The position numbers and the translations under genes are program-made. The notes beneath the pieces were generated by a model. It searched no databases. It was not told the origin of the DNA and saw only the letters and a program-made list of their open reading frames with translations. Below, piece by piece: positions 17,460-24,990 of a DNA stretch of 42,620 nucleotides. Source of the stretch: JBOFSQ01 sp051651625 (GTDB lineage: Bacteria > Planctomycetota > Planctomycetia > Pirellulales > Thermoguttaceae); NCBI GenBank assembly GCA_051651625.1, contig JBOFSQ010000060.1:1-42620 (forward strand). Reading direction: 5' to 3'. Each line of letters begins with the position of its first letter. Within the stretch, counting starts at the first letter, position 1.

Positions 17460-17743
17460 AAATTTGTCTCGATTTTTGGAGAATAGCCGTTGTTGTAGAG
17501 ATCAAGCAACCTCTTGGTGAGCGGTTTTGTCTTCGCCGACCATTTCGAAATTCGTTCGGAGTAAAGCCTTGAAACGCCGTCAACAAATCGCTCGACTTCG
17601 ATGGAGTTCCCGCCGGTCTCCAAGAGATTTCCCGCAAGATCGAGGAGTTCTTCGACAGACTGAAGCGGCACAAAAAGATTTTGCCGTGGAGCGTTTTGAC
17701 ACGCGACTTCTTTTGCAACCTCGACTTCGATACTGTTCGGCAT
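17450..17743 (-). CDS. Hypothetical small protein
   Basis: About 97 residues from the ATG at 17743, preceded by GGGGA; a TTG at 17761 is the alternative. It is helical, charged and soluble, and no family is recognised. The 3' end overlaps the start of the next gene, so the two are probably coupled. Just upstream lies the decayed fragment of the GspG-like/VanZ-like pair. Confidence 0.5.
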   Translation of the reverse strand: MPNSIEVEVAKEVACQNAPRQNLFVPLQSVEELLDLAGNLLETGGNSIEVERFVDGVSRLYSERISKWSAKTKPLTKRLLDLYNNGYSPKIETNLWH

Positions 17744-17763
17744 GATTTTCCCCGTGTGCAAAA

Positions 17764-17841
17764 AAATCGGTGAAACTCAAACAGCCTGCGATTACTCAAT
17801 GTCCCGAATCGACTGGCTGAATAACGACGAGCGCGGCAATG
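17764..17841 (-). pseudogene. Decayed fragment of the GspG-like/VanZ-like gene junction
   Basis: About 78 bp align to 14623-14699 with high identity. On the minus strand this covers the last codons of the GspG-like gene (...V-V-I-Q-P-V-D-S-G-H-stop against V-A-I-Q-S-V-A-S-G-H-stop), the gap, and the start of the next gene (F-E-F-H-R-F against L-E-F-H-R-F). It is a remnant of a former second copy. Confidence 0.75.
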
Positions 17842-17930
17842 TGACCTGCTTGTAACCATGCAACGACACCATCTCTTTTTTTCCAGCCCTTGGAGCGAGT
17901 CTGGCGTGAATGGTGATGATGACGTTACAC

Positions 17931-18887
17931 TCAAGTTGCTTTCGTCCGTTGTGAACAATGTTCTCGAAAACATTGCACGATGGCATCGTCACCACACGCT
18001 TCCGCCAAATCTATCGCGGTCTCACCACGCCTGTTTTGGATGTTCGGATTTGCTCCACGTTCGAGCAACAACTTTATGATCTTCTTCATGATCTTCGTAG
18101 TGGGTGCGAACGTCGCCCAATGAAGTGCGGTGTTGCCCAGTTGGTCTTGGATATTCACATCAATTCCTTCGTCAAGCATTCGGTTAATCTCGCTCGGCAA
18201 CTGATGTGCCGCAGCCTGATTGAAAGCAACCGCAGGACCATGACGTGGACTCGTTTCAAAAGCACGAATCAAATTATACGAAGCGCGTTTATTGACTTCA
18301 TCCAAACTGTTTTGGGGTTGGCTGTCATTGGAGCTGATGTGGACAAACCCTTCTTCGTGACCAAAGCCATCGTTTTTCAAGTAGGAATAAGCATTCAACG
18401 CCCCATCCAGTCCCAATAGTTCACAAAAAAATCTATCGGAGTCGTCTTCACACAGCGGAATCGTCTTCATTTTTTCAAGAGCGGTTTCCAGTTTTTCCAA
18501 ATCATCAGAACGCGACAGCAACTCGAGAAATACTGCTGAATGTCCATTGTTCTTTTCGAGGACGACCTGTTCTAGTTCCAGTGAAATTTGGTTGAAGTAA
18601 TCTGGATTGGAACAAAACGAATCAATCTCCTGTCCATTTCTGTAGTATGAGTAACAAAACACATCGCTATCGTGAACATTGACGTACAAAACGGATGTTG
18701 TCATTTGTTGTGATATGAGTTTTGACAGACCATCTGCATCGCACTCATCGGGAAAAATGGAAACCCATCCATTGTGGCAAGGGCTAATAAAACACGCGAC
18801 CACCGGACGCAAAAGCGTTTTCAAAACCTCGTTGACCGTTTGTTGATTGTCGCAACGAACATTGATCGAACAGTAAAAAGCACCCAT
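17931..18887 (-). CDS. Ankyrin-repeat protein
   Basis: A 318-residue protein with no signal peptide. The C-terminal third holds ankyrin repeats: about residues 215-245, then G-N-T-A-L-H-W-A (about 250) and L-L-E-R-G-A-N-P-N-I-Q-N-R-R-G-E-T-A-I-D-L-A (about 275-300). The N-terminal 130 residues form a separate alpha/beta domain that I do not recognise, with F-C-Y-S-Y-Y-R-N-G-Q-E-I-D. The start ATG is preceded by GAGAGG at 7 nt. Proteins of this design often mediate protein contacts or act as immunity-like partners, but no partner is obvious here. Lower GC and different codon use from the flagellar genes suggest acquisition. Confidence 0.75.
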   Translation of the reverse strand: MGAFYCSINVRCDNQQTVNEVLKTLLRPVVACFISPCHNGWVSIFPDECDADGLSKLISQQMTTSVLYVNVHDSDVFCYSYYRNGQEIDSFCSNPDYFNQISLELEQVVLEKNNGHSAVFLELLSRSDDLEKLETALEKMKTIPLCEDDSDRFFCELLGLDGALNAYSYLKNDGFGHEEGFVHISSNDSQPQNSLDEVNKRASYNLIRAFETSPRHGPAVAFNQAAAHQLPSEINRMLDEGIDVNIQDQLGNTALHWATFAPTTKIMKKIIKLLLERGANPNIQNRRGETAIDLAEACGDDAIVQCFREHCSQRTKAT

Positions 18888-19189
18888 AATCTACCTCTCA
18901 TGGTGTTAACCAAATACGGACTTTCTTCATCAACCGCCTTCATTTTACGTTTGACTCTGTTGGTGTCAATGGACATTCTGCGAAACCCGACAACCGCTCC
19001 AGTCCACTAACAAGTTTCGCCAATCGTGCACGATTTGTGTGATCTATTGATAGTGCTTTGTGAATGTTAAATCTTGGGATTGCTCCGAAATTTAACCACG
19101 GAGACCACAGAGAAGACAAATCCTCTCCGTGCCCTCCGTGTCTCCGTGGTTAAAAAAAGACAATCCAAAAACTTCAATTTTCCAAAGCA
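18888..19189. repeat. Intergenic region with an ACCACGGAG inverted repeat
   Basis: No gene was seen. At about 19091-19154 an imperfect inverted repeat starts TTTAACCACGGAGAC and ends TCTCCGTGGTTAAA; this is a widespread dispersed repeat type. It lies just downstream of the minus-strand sugar transporter and could fold in its mRNA as a terminator-like hairpin. The rest (18900-19080) shows nothing recognisable. Confidence 0.65.
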
Positions 19190-20566
19190 CTAACCCTTCG
19201 CATTCAGTCCGATTTGTGGACTGATTTCTTCCAGCGGGACACCGCGCGTTTCGGGCATAACGCAAATCACCCACACAAGTTGCAGCACCATTAGTCCGGC
19301 GTAGAGCGAGAAGACGGCACCCGCGCCTAGCGTCGCGGCGAGCCAAGGGAACGTGCCGGAGACGACCGCGTTGAGTGCCCAAACAGTGAAACCCGCCAAG
19401 ACCAAACCCGAAGAACGAACGGCGTTCGGAAAGATTTCGCTGATGTAAACCCAAATCACCGCGCCTTGACCAATGGCGTGCGACGCAATGAAAACAACCA
19501 TCGCAACAAGCACGAGCAGTCCGCCCCACTCTGGAAACACTTCGCCACGAGACTCGAATCCACTCTTCGCAAAGAAGACACAAGCCGCCGTCGTCAGACT
19601 CACAATGTACCCAACCGAACCGATCAGCATCAGTTTTCGTCGTCCGATGCGGTCGATGAGTGTCATCGCTAGAACGGTCAGAAGCAGGTTCACGACGCCG
19701 ATAATCACCGGCTGAAACATCGCCACCGCCTCGCTCGTCCCCGCAAGTCGAAATACCTCTGGGGCGTAGTAAAGCACGGCGTTGATCCCAGAGAGTTGAT
19801 TGAACGCGGAGATCGCTAGTGCCAACAAAATCGGTCGCGTGTACGGACGACTCCAAAGCGAGACTTTTTCGCCGTGCAAACTTTGTGTGAGCGACGTTTC
19901 AATCGCACTCACTTCGCGTGCGGCGTTCGTTTCGTCTAAACCGAGTCGCTGCAAAATCGCGTTCGCTTCACTCGTTCGGCGACGCCCGACGAGCCATCGC
20001 GGACTTTCGGGCGTCGTGAACAGCAGAAAGAAAAACGCTATCGCCGGAATCGCTTCGACGCCGAACATCCACCGCCAAACGTCGTCGCCGCCGACAATGT
20101 TTACGAGGCAGAAGTTCGAGACGAACGCAAGTAGAATACCGAGCACAATGTTGAGCTGCGCACATGCGACGAGGCGACCGCGATGCTCCGCCGGTGCAAC
20201 TTCGGCGATGTACATCGGCGACACAATCGACGAGCCGCCGACTGCGAGTCCGCCGACGAACCTGAAGAAGAGGAACGAGTACCAGTCCCACGGAAACGCG
20301 GTGCCGATGGCGGAGACGGCGTAGAGCACCGCGAGCAAAATGAGCGTCGGGCGACGCCCGAAACGGTCAACGGGCGACCGCACGAGAAGTGCGCCGACCA
20401 TCGTACCGAGAAGCGCGATTGCCACGGTGAATCCGAGCCACGCCTTGTCGAGCGCGAAGACCGCCTCCAAATAACCGGTGGTACCGGAAATCACCGCCGT
20501 ATCAAACCCAAACAGCAGCCCGCCAAGTGCAGCTACAACCGTACTTCGAATCAGAATTGAATTCAC
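19190..20566 (-). CDS. Sugar porter family MFS transporter
   Basis: A 458-residue protein with 12 predicted membrane helices. Sugar-porter signatures are clear: G-G-L-L-F-G-F-D-T-A-V-I-S-G in helix 1, D-R-F-G-R-R-P after helix 2, P-M-Y-I-A-E-V-A-P-A-E-H-R-G-R near helix 4, P-E-S-P-R-W before the central loop, the Q-x-S-G-I-N-A-V-L-Y-Y motif in helix 7, D-R-I-G-R-R-K in the second half, and P-E-T-R-G near the end. It most resembles XylE/GLUT-type proton:sugar symporters, but the substrate is not determinable. The start is a GTG with GAGGAG 6 nt upstream. It is monocistronic as far as seen. Confidence 0.92.
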   Translation of the reverse strand: MNSILIRSTVVAALGGLLFGFDTAVISGTTGYLEAVFALDKAWLGFTVAIALLGTMVGALLVRSPVDRFGRRPTLILLAVLYAVSAIGTAFPWDWYSFLFFRFVGGLAVGGSSIVSPMYIAEVAPAEHRGRLVACAQLNIVLGILLAFVSNFCLVNIVGGDDVWRWMFGVEAIPAIAFFFLLFTTPESPRWLVGRRRTSEANAILQRLGLDETNAAREVSAIETSLTQSLHGEKVSLWSRPYTRPILLALAISAFNQLSGINAVLYYAPEVFRLAGTSEAVAMFQPVIIGVVNLLLTVLAMTLIDRIGRRKLMLIGSVGYIVSLTTAACVFFAKSGFESRGEVFPEWGGLLVLVAMVVFIASHAIGQGAVIWVYISEIFPNAVRSSGLVLAGFTVWALNAVVSGTFPWLAATLGAGAVFSLYAGLMVLQLVWVICVMPETRGVPLEEISPQIGLNAKG

Positions 20567-20631
20567 ACGAGACTCCTCAAAAAAGTGTGCTCACAGCAAA
20601 TGTTGTATGCGTCATTCACGCTACGTTCACG

Positions 20632-21552
20632 CTACGTTTCAACGTGAACGTCTTCCTGTTCGTAGTAGTACGAATAATCAACGCCTTTCATAAAGACATC
20701 GCGGTCATTGATTTTGTCGGTGAGAGCCGATTTCAATAGTGCTTTTAGCGTGGTGCTATTTGCCACGCTTCGCTTCATTGCGTTCAAGTAGTCTTTTTTG
20801 CTTATTTGGCTCCAGTCCACACACACTTTGAGGTTCTTCTTCAAAATAAGGTCTAACCAAACCCGCGTGCTGCGTCCGTTCCCTTCCATAAATGGATGGG
20901 CGATATTCATATCAACATATTTGTTGACAATCTCGTCAAAAGTTGCTTCGCGCATCAATTCAATGTTTTGGAGGGTGTTCGCCAAAAATCGAACCGGAGC
21001 AAATTGAAAACCATCTTTGGCAATGTTGAGCCTGCGAATTTGACCCGCGAAATCGTATAAACCACCAAACAAATAAGCATGAATCTGTTGCAAACCCTTA
21101 ACCGTTCCGACCTCCACGCTATCGATCAACGAACTCTCAAACAACGCATACGCCTTTTGCTTACTCTTGCCGTCAATGCTCTCGTCGTTGCTGGTGAACC
21201 AATGTATGAACGCGACACCAACTTTGTTGGGAAACTCCGCCGCCAGTTTGATAATTCCTGCGGCATCGAGAGCGTCGGAAAGCCTTTTTTTGCCATCTGG
21301 CGCAGTGAACTTCAACTGGGTAGTACCACTACCCAGTTGGGTAGTACCACTACCCAACTGGCTGTTTTCTCTCTTGAGTTTCGCCTTGAGATACTTCCAA
21401 TAGTTGCGGCACTTCTCGTAACTCTCTTCCCCGCGAATCGCACCCACAACATCCAAAACGCTAAAAAACCACTTGCTCTGTTCGTCGTCCCAAACCGCAC
21501 GCACTTCCTTGTCGCCAAAAAAGCGAATAGACGTTTTTTGCAACTTTTTCAT
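20632..21552 (-). CDS. Bro-N / Fic-domain protein
   Basis: A 306-residue two-domain protein. Residues 1-125 look like a Bro-N domain (I-R-F-F-G-D-K-E-V-R-A-V-W, F-S-V-L-D-V-V-G-A-I, Y-W-K-Y-L-K, A-P-D-G-K-K-R). Residues 135-290 are Fic, with the active-site motif H-P-F-M-E-G-N-G-R at 219-227, which has the catalytic His. Fic proteins usually AMPylate target proteins; Bro-N domains are found in phage and mobile-element proteins. The Bro-N domain carries an in-frame duplicated heptad Q-L-G-S-G-T-T (65-78) encoded by DNA palindromes at 21314-21360. No antitoxin partner is adjacent. Toxin or phage-defence roles are inference. Confidence 0.85.
   Translation of the reverse strand: MKKLQKTSIRFFGDKEVRAVWDDEQSKWFFSVLDVVGAIRGEESYEKCRNYWKYLKAKLKRENSQLGSGTTQLGSGTTQLKFTAPDGKKRLSDALDAAGIIKLAAEFPNKVGVAFIHWFTSNDESIDGKSKQKAYALFESSLIDSVEVGTVKGLQQIHAYLFGGLYDFAGQIRRLNIAKDGFQFAPVRFLANTLQNIELMREATFDEIVNKYVDMNIAHPFMEGNGRSTRVWLDLILKKNLKVCVDWSQISKKDYLNAMKRSVANSTTLKALLKSALTDKINDRDVFMKGVDYSYYYEQEDVHVET
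21314..21360. repeat. Two overlapping perfect palindromes inside the Bro-N/Fic gene
   Basis: Palindrome 1: arms 21314-21324 and 21328-21338. Palindrome 2: arms 21334-21345 and 21349-21360. Both have the 3-nt loop ACC. The repeat period is 21 bp, exactly 7 codons, so the reading frame is kept. Confidence 0.9.
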
Positions 21553-21555
21553 TTT

Positions 21556-21672
21556 CTACTCAAGACGGTTTGAATTTCCCGTACCAAAACGGTAGCGGCC
21601 CATCGAGGCGTCATTGCCGCAAGCCGCGGTCTTGTGGAGGGCGAAGCCTACAAATCTACCCGTAACGGGTAT
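21556..21672. repeat. 117-bp dispersed repeat, copy 1
   Basis: It begins CTACTCAAGACGG, contains GGTAGCGGCCCATCGAGGC and GGAGGGCGAAGCCTAC, and ends ACCCGTAACGGGTAT, itself a small palindrome. Other copies: 22840-22940 and 34677-34793. It fills the whole gap between the Fic start and the UroD-like stop. Confidence 0.85.
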
Positions 21673-22661
21673 CACCGCGTCTCTGCAAGGGTTTTGAAGA
21701 ACGCATCGACATTGGCGAGCGGCGTCATTGGCGGGATGTCGCAGCCGGACGAGATGACGAAGTGTGGATACGACTCCGTCGCGGCGAGAATGTTGCGGGT
21801 CGCGGTGGCAACGTCGTCGGGAGTGCCAGCGAGGAAGACGCCAGCGGGGTCGATGTTGCCGCAGACCGGAATGTGCGGCGGAACTTGTTCGAGAATCTTC
21901 GTGATGTCAACCGCGTTCCCGACGTGAATCGCCGACGCACCTGTCGAGAGCATCGACGTTACCTGTTTCTCCGTCTTGCCGCAGTTGTGCAACACAAACG
22001 CAAAGTCGTCGCCCGCAACGGCCTCGACGATGCGGCGAATGTAGTCCGACGAAAACTGCTGACACATCGCGGGCGAGACGAGTCCCGCAGCGGGTTCGGC
22101 CATAATCAGTCCGCCGCACCCAGCCGCCTTGAACGCACGGGCGTACTCGATCAGAAACGCCGTCGTCTTTTCGAGTAGTGCGTGAACGGTCTCTGGCTCC
22201 ATCGCAGCGAGGAGCATCACGCGGCTGACGTCGATGAGACGACCCGCGAGCGAGAGCGGCCCGATGAGTCCGCCGAGTGTCGGGCGGTCGGTTATTTCTG
22301 CGGCGGAACGTTTCGCAGCGTGCAGACACTCCGCCGTCCGCGCCGCGCCGACCGCTGGGACGACGAGACGGTCAACGTCGTCGCGCTGGTGTACAATCGG
22401 ACTGGCGACGTTCGGATTTTCTTTGTCGCTAAACTTCACCGGCGCACCGAACGCCTCGGCCTCGACGGAGAGGTCCATCATCGTCAGCGCGGCGGCCATC
22501 GGGAAGCGTTTGGCGAGTGCGTGAATTGTTTGGTATTGCAGTTCGCCAGAACGAAACACCTCCATCGGAGTCTTTCCGATGAGTGCGATTCCCGGACTGG
22601 TCAAGATCGGCATCGCCGCGCGGGGCCGCCGAGACAATAGTGAAGCGATCCAAGTGTTCAT
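21672..22661 (-). CDS. UroD-family (MtaA/CmuA-like) methyltransferase
   Basis: A 329-residue protein with the uroporphyrinogen decarboxylase fold. The zinc-type thiol-activation residues of methylcobamide:thiol methyltransferases are present: H-N-C-G-K-T (about residues 238-243) and a later Cys in S-S-G-C-D-I-P-P (about 307-314). This points to the MtaA/MtbA/CmuA branch and not to haem-pathway HemE. The A-E-P-A-A-G segment is also typical. It likely moves a methyl group between a corrinoid and a thiol or related acceptor. The start ATG has GGAG 8 nt upstream. The last base pair of the stop codon lies in the flanking repeat. No corrinoid protein gene is adjacent. Confidence 0.8.
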   Translation of the reverse strand: MNTWIASLLSRRPRAAMPILTSPGIALIGKTPMEVFRSGELQYQTIHALAKRFPMAAALTMMDLSVEAEAFGAPVKFSDKENPNVASPIVHQRDDVDRLVVPAVGAARTAECLHAAKRSAAEITDRPTLGGLIGPLSLAGRLIDVSRVMLLAAMEPETVHALLEKTTAFLIEYARAFKAAGCGGLIMAEPAAGLVSPAMCQQFSSDYIRRIVEAVAGDDFAFVLHNCGKTEKQVTSMLSTGASAIHVGNAVDITKILEQVPPHIPVCGNIDPAGVFLAGTPDDVATATRNILAATESYPHFVISSGCDIPPMTPLANVDAFFKTLAETR

Positions 22662-22778
22662 TGTGGTTCTCCAATCAAAGAAAGTTTTCTCAAACTCCGA
22701 ACGGCCCGCAAGTATATCGTTTGCGGCGGGGTTTTCTAGTGGCGGTGGGTGCGCCGCTGCAAGGTTTGTGTACGCACC

Positions 22779-22806
22779 TTGTCAAGCGGAGTCTCGTCGG
22801 TAGAAT
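22779..22806 (+). promoter_or_regulatory. Sigma-70-type promoter for the ketoacyl synthase gene
   Basis: TTGTCA (22779-22784), a 16-nt spacer, then TAGAAT (22801-22806), directed at the gene starting at 22970. The transcript would carry repeat copy 2 in its leader. The element GGTAGAAT recurs at 26520 and 30016 ahead of other genes. Confidence 0.55.
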
Positions 22807-22839
22807 ACGCAGGCGTTTTTTCTCTGCGTCGTGTTTGTA

Positions 22840-22940
22840 TACCCAAGACGGTTTGATTCTTCGTGTACCAAAGCGGTAGCGGCCCATCGAGGCCGCGGCC
22901 TTGCGGAGGGCGAAGCCTACAAATCGACCCGTTACGGGTC
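22840..22940. repeat. Dispersed repeat, copy 2 (shorter)
   Basis: Same family as 21556-21672 with a deletion in the middle. It ends ACCCGTTACGGGT just before the ketoacyl synthase start. The in-frame codons it provides upstream of 22970 are therefore not counted as part of the protein. Confidence 0.8.
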
Positions 22941-22969
22941 TAATGTTTATTGCCCGTACGGAAAACGAG

Positions 22970-24280
22970 ATGGCTGTATTGTCTCCAAAAGATTCTTCCA
23001 ACGAAGTTGTACTGACCGGAATGGGCGTGCTGACGCCAATTGGGATCGACCTCGCTACCTACTGGGACGCCCTCTGCCAGAGGACGAGCGGGATTGGCCG
23101 CGTTCGGTCGTTCGTGACGGACGAGAGCCGCCAGCAACTCGGCGGCGAAGTCCCCGACTTTCCCGCGAAAGACTACATCAAACCGCGAAAAAATATCAAG
23201 GTGATGAGCCGCGATATTCAGCTCGGTTTTGTCGCTGCGATGCTGGCGGCAACGCAGGCACGCCTCGTCTACGAAGGCGACACGCGGAGCGTTGACCACG
23301 ACCGAATCGGCGTAGTTTTCGGAAGCGACCTGATCGGTGCCGAAATCGACGCCCTTCTCGACGCCTACAAAGCCGGAATCGAAAACGGCAAACACAACTT
23401 CAATACTTGGGGCGAAGCCGCGATGCGGGAAGTCTTCCCGCTCTGGATGCTCAAACACCTCCCAAACATGCCCGCCTGTCACATCGCTATCGCAATGGAC
23501 GCACGCGGCCCAAGCAACACCGTTACGGTCTGTCGCGGCTCGGCGTTGGCGTCAATTTTTGAAGGGATTCGCGCTATCGAACGCGGGATTTCCGACGTGA
23601 TGGTCTGCGGAAGTGTTGGGAACCGCGTCAATCCCGACTTTCTCGCACGCGGTCGTTCTTATGAACTCGCTGCGGCGTCGTGTGATCCGGCGTCGGTGCC
23701 GCGTCCGTTTGACGCTGATCGTTGCGGGTGCGTCTTGGCCGAAGGTGCGGGTGCGTATGTTCTCGAACGCCGCGCGTTCGCGGAGGCACGCGGGGCAACG
23801 ATCCTCGCCACCGTGCGCGGTTTCGCCGCGACAACCGAGGCGATCCTTCACGGACAAAAATCGACCGGCGAAGCGATTCGTCGCGCGATTCGCATCGCTC
23901 TTGAAACGAGCAACATATCGCCGCAACAACTCGCACACGTCAACGCCGACGGCATGGGAACACCACACGACGACGCCATCGAAGCCGCCGCCATACACGC
24001 CGAACTCGGCGACGTACCCGTCTTCGCACCGAAGGGGAACTTCGGCGACGCCGGTGCCGGTGCTGGTGCCATCGAACTTGCAGCGTCGGTGCTCGCGTTA
24101 CAACATAAGCAAGTCCCGCCGATTTGTCACTGCGACAACGTTGCCGCCGACTGCCCGATCAACGCCGTCCGCGAAACGCCGCTCGCGCGTCCGCAACGCT
24201 TCGCCCTCAAACTCAACCAAACCCGTATGGGACGCTCGTTCGCAATCGTGCTCGAGGCCGAAGGCGAGCGGCGGCAGTGA
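22970..24280 (+). CDS. Beta-ketoacyl-ACP synthase-like protein with altered catalytic triad
   Basis: 436 residues from the ATG at 22970, preceded by GGAAAACGAG; upstream starts at 22943 and 22901 run into a repeat. The thiolase-fold KAS domains are complete. The nucleophile Cys is present at C188 (T-V-C-R-G-S-A). Both catalytic His are replaced by Asp: N-A-D-G-M at D327 (normally N-A-H-G-T) and F-G-D-A-G-A-G at D360 (normally G-H-x-x-G-A). A Cys-Asp-Asp protein should not decarboxylate malonyl-ACP in the usual way. It may be a chain-length-factor-like partner, a priming enzyme or an acyltransferase. No ACP or partner KAS gene is adjacent. apt and glyA follow after a repeat-containing gap. Confidence 0.85.
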   Translation: MAVLSPKDSSNEVVLTGMGVLTPIGIDLATYWDALCQRTSGIGRVRSFVTDESRQQLGGEVPDFPAKDYIKPRKNIKVMSRDIQLGFVAAMLAATQARLVYEGDTRSVDHDRIGVVFGSDLIGAEIDALLDAYKAGIENGKHNFNTWGEAAMREVFPLWMLKHLPNMPACHIAIAMDARGPSNTVTVCRGSALASIFEGIRAIERGISDVMVCGSVGNRVNPDFLARGRSYELAAASCDPASVPRPFDADRCGCVLAEGAGAYVLERRAFAEARGATILATVRGFAATTEAILHGQKSTGEAIRRAIRIALETSNISPQQLAHVNADGMGTPHDDAIEAAAIHAELGDVPVFAPKGNFGDAGAGAGAIELAASVLALQHKQVPPICHCDNVAADCPINAVRETPLARPQRFALKLNQTRMGRSFAIVLEAEGERRQ

Positions 24281-24308
24281 TGCCGCCGGTTGAGCGTGTG
24301 AAGATTCT

Positions 24309-24370
24309 GCCGGTGGCTTTACAGCCACCGCTCGCCATTGGGCACTCGCTTACGCTTCGCGTTCTTATTC
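24309..24370. repeat. Hairpin and AAGCGTAAGCGAG-family repeat before apt
   Basis: CGGTGGCT (24311-24318) and AGCCACCG (24323-24330) form an 8-bp hairpin with no T-tract. GCACTCGCTTACGCTTCG at 24344-24361 is the reverse orientation of the repeat near flgC. Confidence 0.6.
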
Positions 24371-24403
24371 TGGCCACTAACCACTAACCACTAATCACTC
24401 CCC

Positions 24404-24931
24404 ATGAACTCACTCGAAAACTACATTCGTTCGATTCCCGACTTCCCGATTCAGGGGATAATTTTCCGCGACATCACGCCGCTTCTCGAAGACGCGGCGG
24501 GGCTGCAAGATACGGTGACGCAGATGGTTGCGTCGGTGAAGTCGTGGGGGAAGATCGACGTCGTTGCCGCACCGGAGGCGCGTGGTTTTATCTTTGCCGT
24601 TCCACTCGCCCTCGCTCTTGGTGCGGGGTTCGTGCCGATTCGCAAACCGGGAAAACTGCCGTTTCGCACGGTCTCGAAGTCGTACACGCTCGAATATGGA
24701 ACGAATATCGTGCAGATGCACGAAGACGCAATTCGCCCCGGTGCGCGAGTCTTGCTGGTCGATGACCTTCTCGCCACGGGCGGAACGATGGAAGCGTGCC
24801 GCGAACTGATCACCGAAAACGGCGGCAACGTCGTCGGCGCGGCGTTCCTGATGGAACTCGCTGGCCTAAACGGACGCCAAGTTCTCAAGACCGATAACGT
24901 ATCGTGCCTCATCACTTACCCCGGCGCGTGA
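24404..24931 (+). CDS. apt: Adenine phosphoribosyltransferase
   Basis: A 175-residue protein of standard length. The N-terminus has the Apt pattern I-P-D-F-P-x-x-G-I-x-F-R-D-I-T-P-L-L. The P-E-A-R-G-F-I-F segment and the PRPP-binding motif V-L-L-V-D-D-L-L-A-T-G-G-T (about 119-131) are intact. It converts adenine and PRPP to AMP in purine salvage. It is followed 59 bp later by glyA in the same direction. Confidence 0.95.
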   Translation: MNSLENYIRSIPDFPIQGIIFRDITPLLEDAAGLQDTVTQMVASVKSWGKIDVVAAPEARGFIFAVPLALALGAGFVPIRKPGKLPFRTVSKSYTLEYGTNIVQMHEDAIRPGARVLLVDDLLATGGTMEACRELITENGGNVVGAAFLMELAGLNGRQVLKTDNVSCLITYPGA

Positions 24932-24990
24932 AAACTGCTGTACGAGCGCAAGTTTCCAAACAAGTCCAATTTCATCTGTAGAAAGCTCAA

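Noticed and set aside
17389..17973. 194-codon minus-strand frame across the hypothetical gene and the decayed fragment
   Set aside because: It mixes a shadow frame with remnant DNA; only the F-E-F-H-R-F stretch is meaningful, and it is recorded as the pseudogene fragment.
19092..19856. 254-codon minus-strand frame over the sugar transporter end
   Set aside because: Different frame of the same DNA as the MFS gene; Arg/Cys/Ser-rich with no hydrophobic helices.
22901..22969. Upstream in-frame extension of the ketoacyl synthase
   Set aside because: The residues (R-R-A-K-P-T-N-R-P-V-T-G) come from the dispersed repeat and recur in frames at other copies.
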